Assembly: GCF_900104035.1 (NCBI RefSeq)
Contig: NZ_FNIT01000002.1
Coordinates: 620,001 to 684,000, forward strand
DNA length: 64,000 nucleotides
Direction: 5' to 3'
From: Aureimonas jatrophae
GTDB taxonomy: Bacteria > Pseudomonadota > Alphaproteobacteria > Rhizobiales > Rhizobiaceae
Position numbers and translations under genes: made by a program. The notes below the pieces were generated by a model, which did no database searches, was not told the DNA's origin, and was given only the letters and a program-made list of their open reading frames with translations. Shown one piece after another: positions 63,518 to 64,000 of this stretch. The first letter of the stretch is position 1, and each line of letters begins with the position of its first letter.

Positions 63518-64000
63518 CTAGCTGCCGGACTGCCCGCCCAGGAGTGCGATTGCGAACAATCCGGCGATCCCGACGGTGTAGAGCACCAGAACCGCCAGCG
63601 AGTCGATGCCCATGCCCAGAACGCGCCGCTTGGGACGGAAGATCAGGCCGGCGAGATAAACGCTGGTGAGCAGCACCGCGAGCCCGGCGAGATAGATGTC
63701 GGTCGCCTGCGCCTGGGGCAGCACCGCCGTTCCGGAGATCAATGTCGCCAGCAGAAAGAGCACGGGCAGGAAGGCGTTGCCGCCGAAGATGTCGCTGATC
63801 GCCAGTTGGTAGTCGCCGGCCCGCGCCGAGGTCAGCCCCGTCGAGAGTTCTGGCAGCGAGGTTGCGGCCGCCAGCACCGTTGCGCCGAACAGAACCCCGC
63901 TCATGCCGATATGGTCGGCGATGCCGTCGCCCGCACGCTCCAGGACGACGCCCGCCGCAAGCGTCGCAACCGCCGCGATCAGGAAGACCGCAACGGTGCG
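63518..64000 (-). CDS. Ca2+/Na+ antiporter (CaCA family), 5' part outside the window
   Basis: The visible 160 C-terminal residues are from the second half of a sodium/calcium exchanger: VVLERAGDGIADHIGMSGVL, then ATVLAAATSLPELSTGLTSA with the alpha-repeat SLPE motif, SDIFGGNAF, and three further hydrophobic segments ending GGQSGS. The frame is open to position 64000, so the first repeat lies outside. It exchanges Ca2+ for Na+ or H+ across the inner membrane. Confidence 0.85.
   Translation of the reverse strand, partial: RTVAVFLIAAVATLAAGVVLERAGDGIADHIGMSGVLFGATVLAAATSLPELSTGLTSARAGDYQLAISDIFGGNAFLPVLFLLATLISGTAVLPQAQATDIYLAGLAVLLTSVYLAGLIFRPKRRVLGMGIDSLAVLVLYTVGIAGLFAIALLGGQSGS

Noticed and set aside
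1-64000. CRISPR arrays, tRNA or rRNA genes, prophage
   Set aside because: No regularly spaced repeats, cloverleaf-like sequence with a recognisable anticodon arm, ribosomal segments or phage structural genes were recognised by reading; this is not an exhaustive computational scan.

Overview
The window is high-GC, densely packed bacterial DNA with short intergenic gaps and many ATGA or GTGA stop/start overlaps. It looks like a chromosomal piece of an alphaproteobacterium of the Hyphomicrobiales (Rhizobiales) type. The reasons are an HWE-type histidine kinase, small basic proteins of the DUF6481 kind, Bug/TctC-type transport, an adenosine kinase of the rhizobial type and frequent GTG/TTG starts. 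An Aureimonas/Methylobacterium-like host is only a guess. I recognised no rRNA, tRNA or CRISPR array.

Layout. 0-5.3 kb holds regulator/oxidoreductase pairs (LysR with a DUF1857 protein and an NAD(P)-binding reductase; AraC with an SDR), then a decayed methyltransferase and a doubtful small gene. 5.4-9.5 kb is signalling (GAF/PAS HWE kinase, CHASE4-GGDEF cyclase) plus arsC. 9.7-15.8 kb is one operon, pccB-mce-mcm-pccA, the complete route from propionyl-CoA to succinyl-CoA. 15.9-22.2 kb is a MocR-type regulator facing an uptake and hydrolysis cluster: a dihydroxyphthalate-decarboxylase-like protein, an amino-acid-type ABC transporter and an M20 amidohydrolase. 22.2-30.4 kb is housekeeping: an Ada-like alkyl-DNA repair protein, a DMT exporter, DUF2244, nth, a CysZ-like membrane protein, adenosine kinase, a PAS-GGDEF cyclase, small charged proteins and a cold-shock protein. 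30.9-35.8 kb has a TetR/SDR pair, another SDR, a HAD phosphatase and a GAF-PAS-GGDEF cyclase.

36.2-57.8 kb is the most interesting part. It is a 21-kb catabolic island with a tripartite tricarboxylate transporter (TctCBA), an AbrB-type permease, an iron/polyamine-type ABC transporter, three MmgE/PrpD proteins, three isocitrate/isopropylmalate/tartrate-type dehydrogenases, a PdxA2-like dehydrogenase, an SDR lacking the usual catalytic Ser and Tyr, and two alpha/beta hydrolases. One GntR/FCD regulator with an AT-hook-like tail lies in the middle. The same 17-bp element (consensus CTGTAAATTGTCAACAA) lies in front of four promoter regions covering every transcription unit. This suggests one regulon that imports and degrades an unidentified polycarboxylate.

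57.8-62.3 kb has visibly lower GC and is a scar region: an SDR remnant, an intact SDR, an SDR missing its 5' end, an IS3-family element (IS407-like), and the first about 43 codons of what looks like a microbial rhodopsin gene. The IS sits between two different broken genes with no target duplication, so it probably marks a deletion. The window ends with a TTG-initiated SDR carrying a C-terminal membrane segment and the 3' part of a Ca2+/Na+ antiporter gene.
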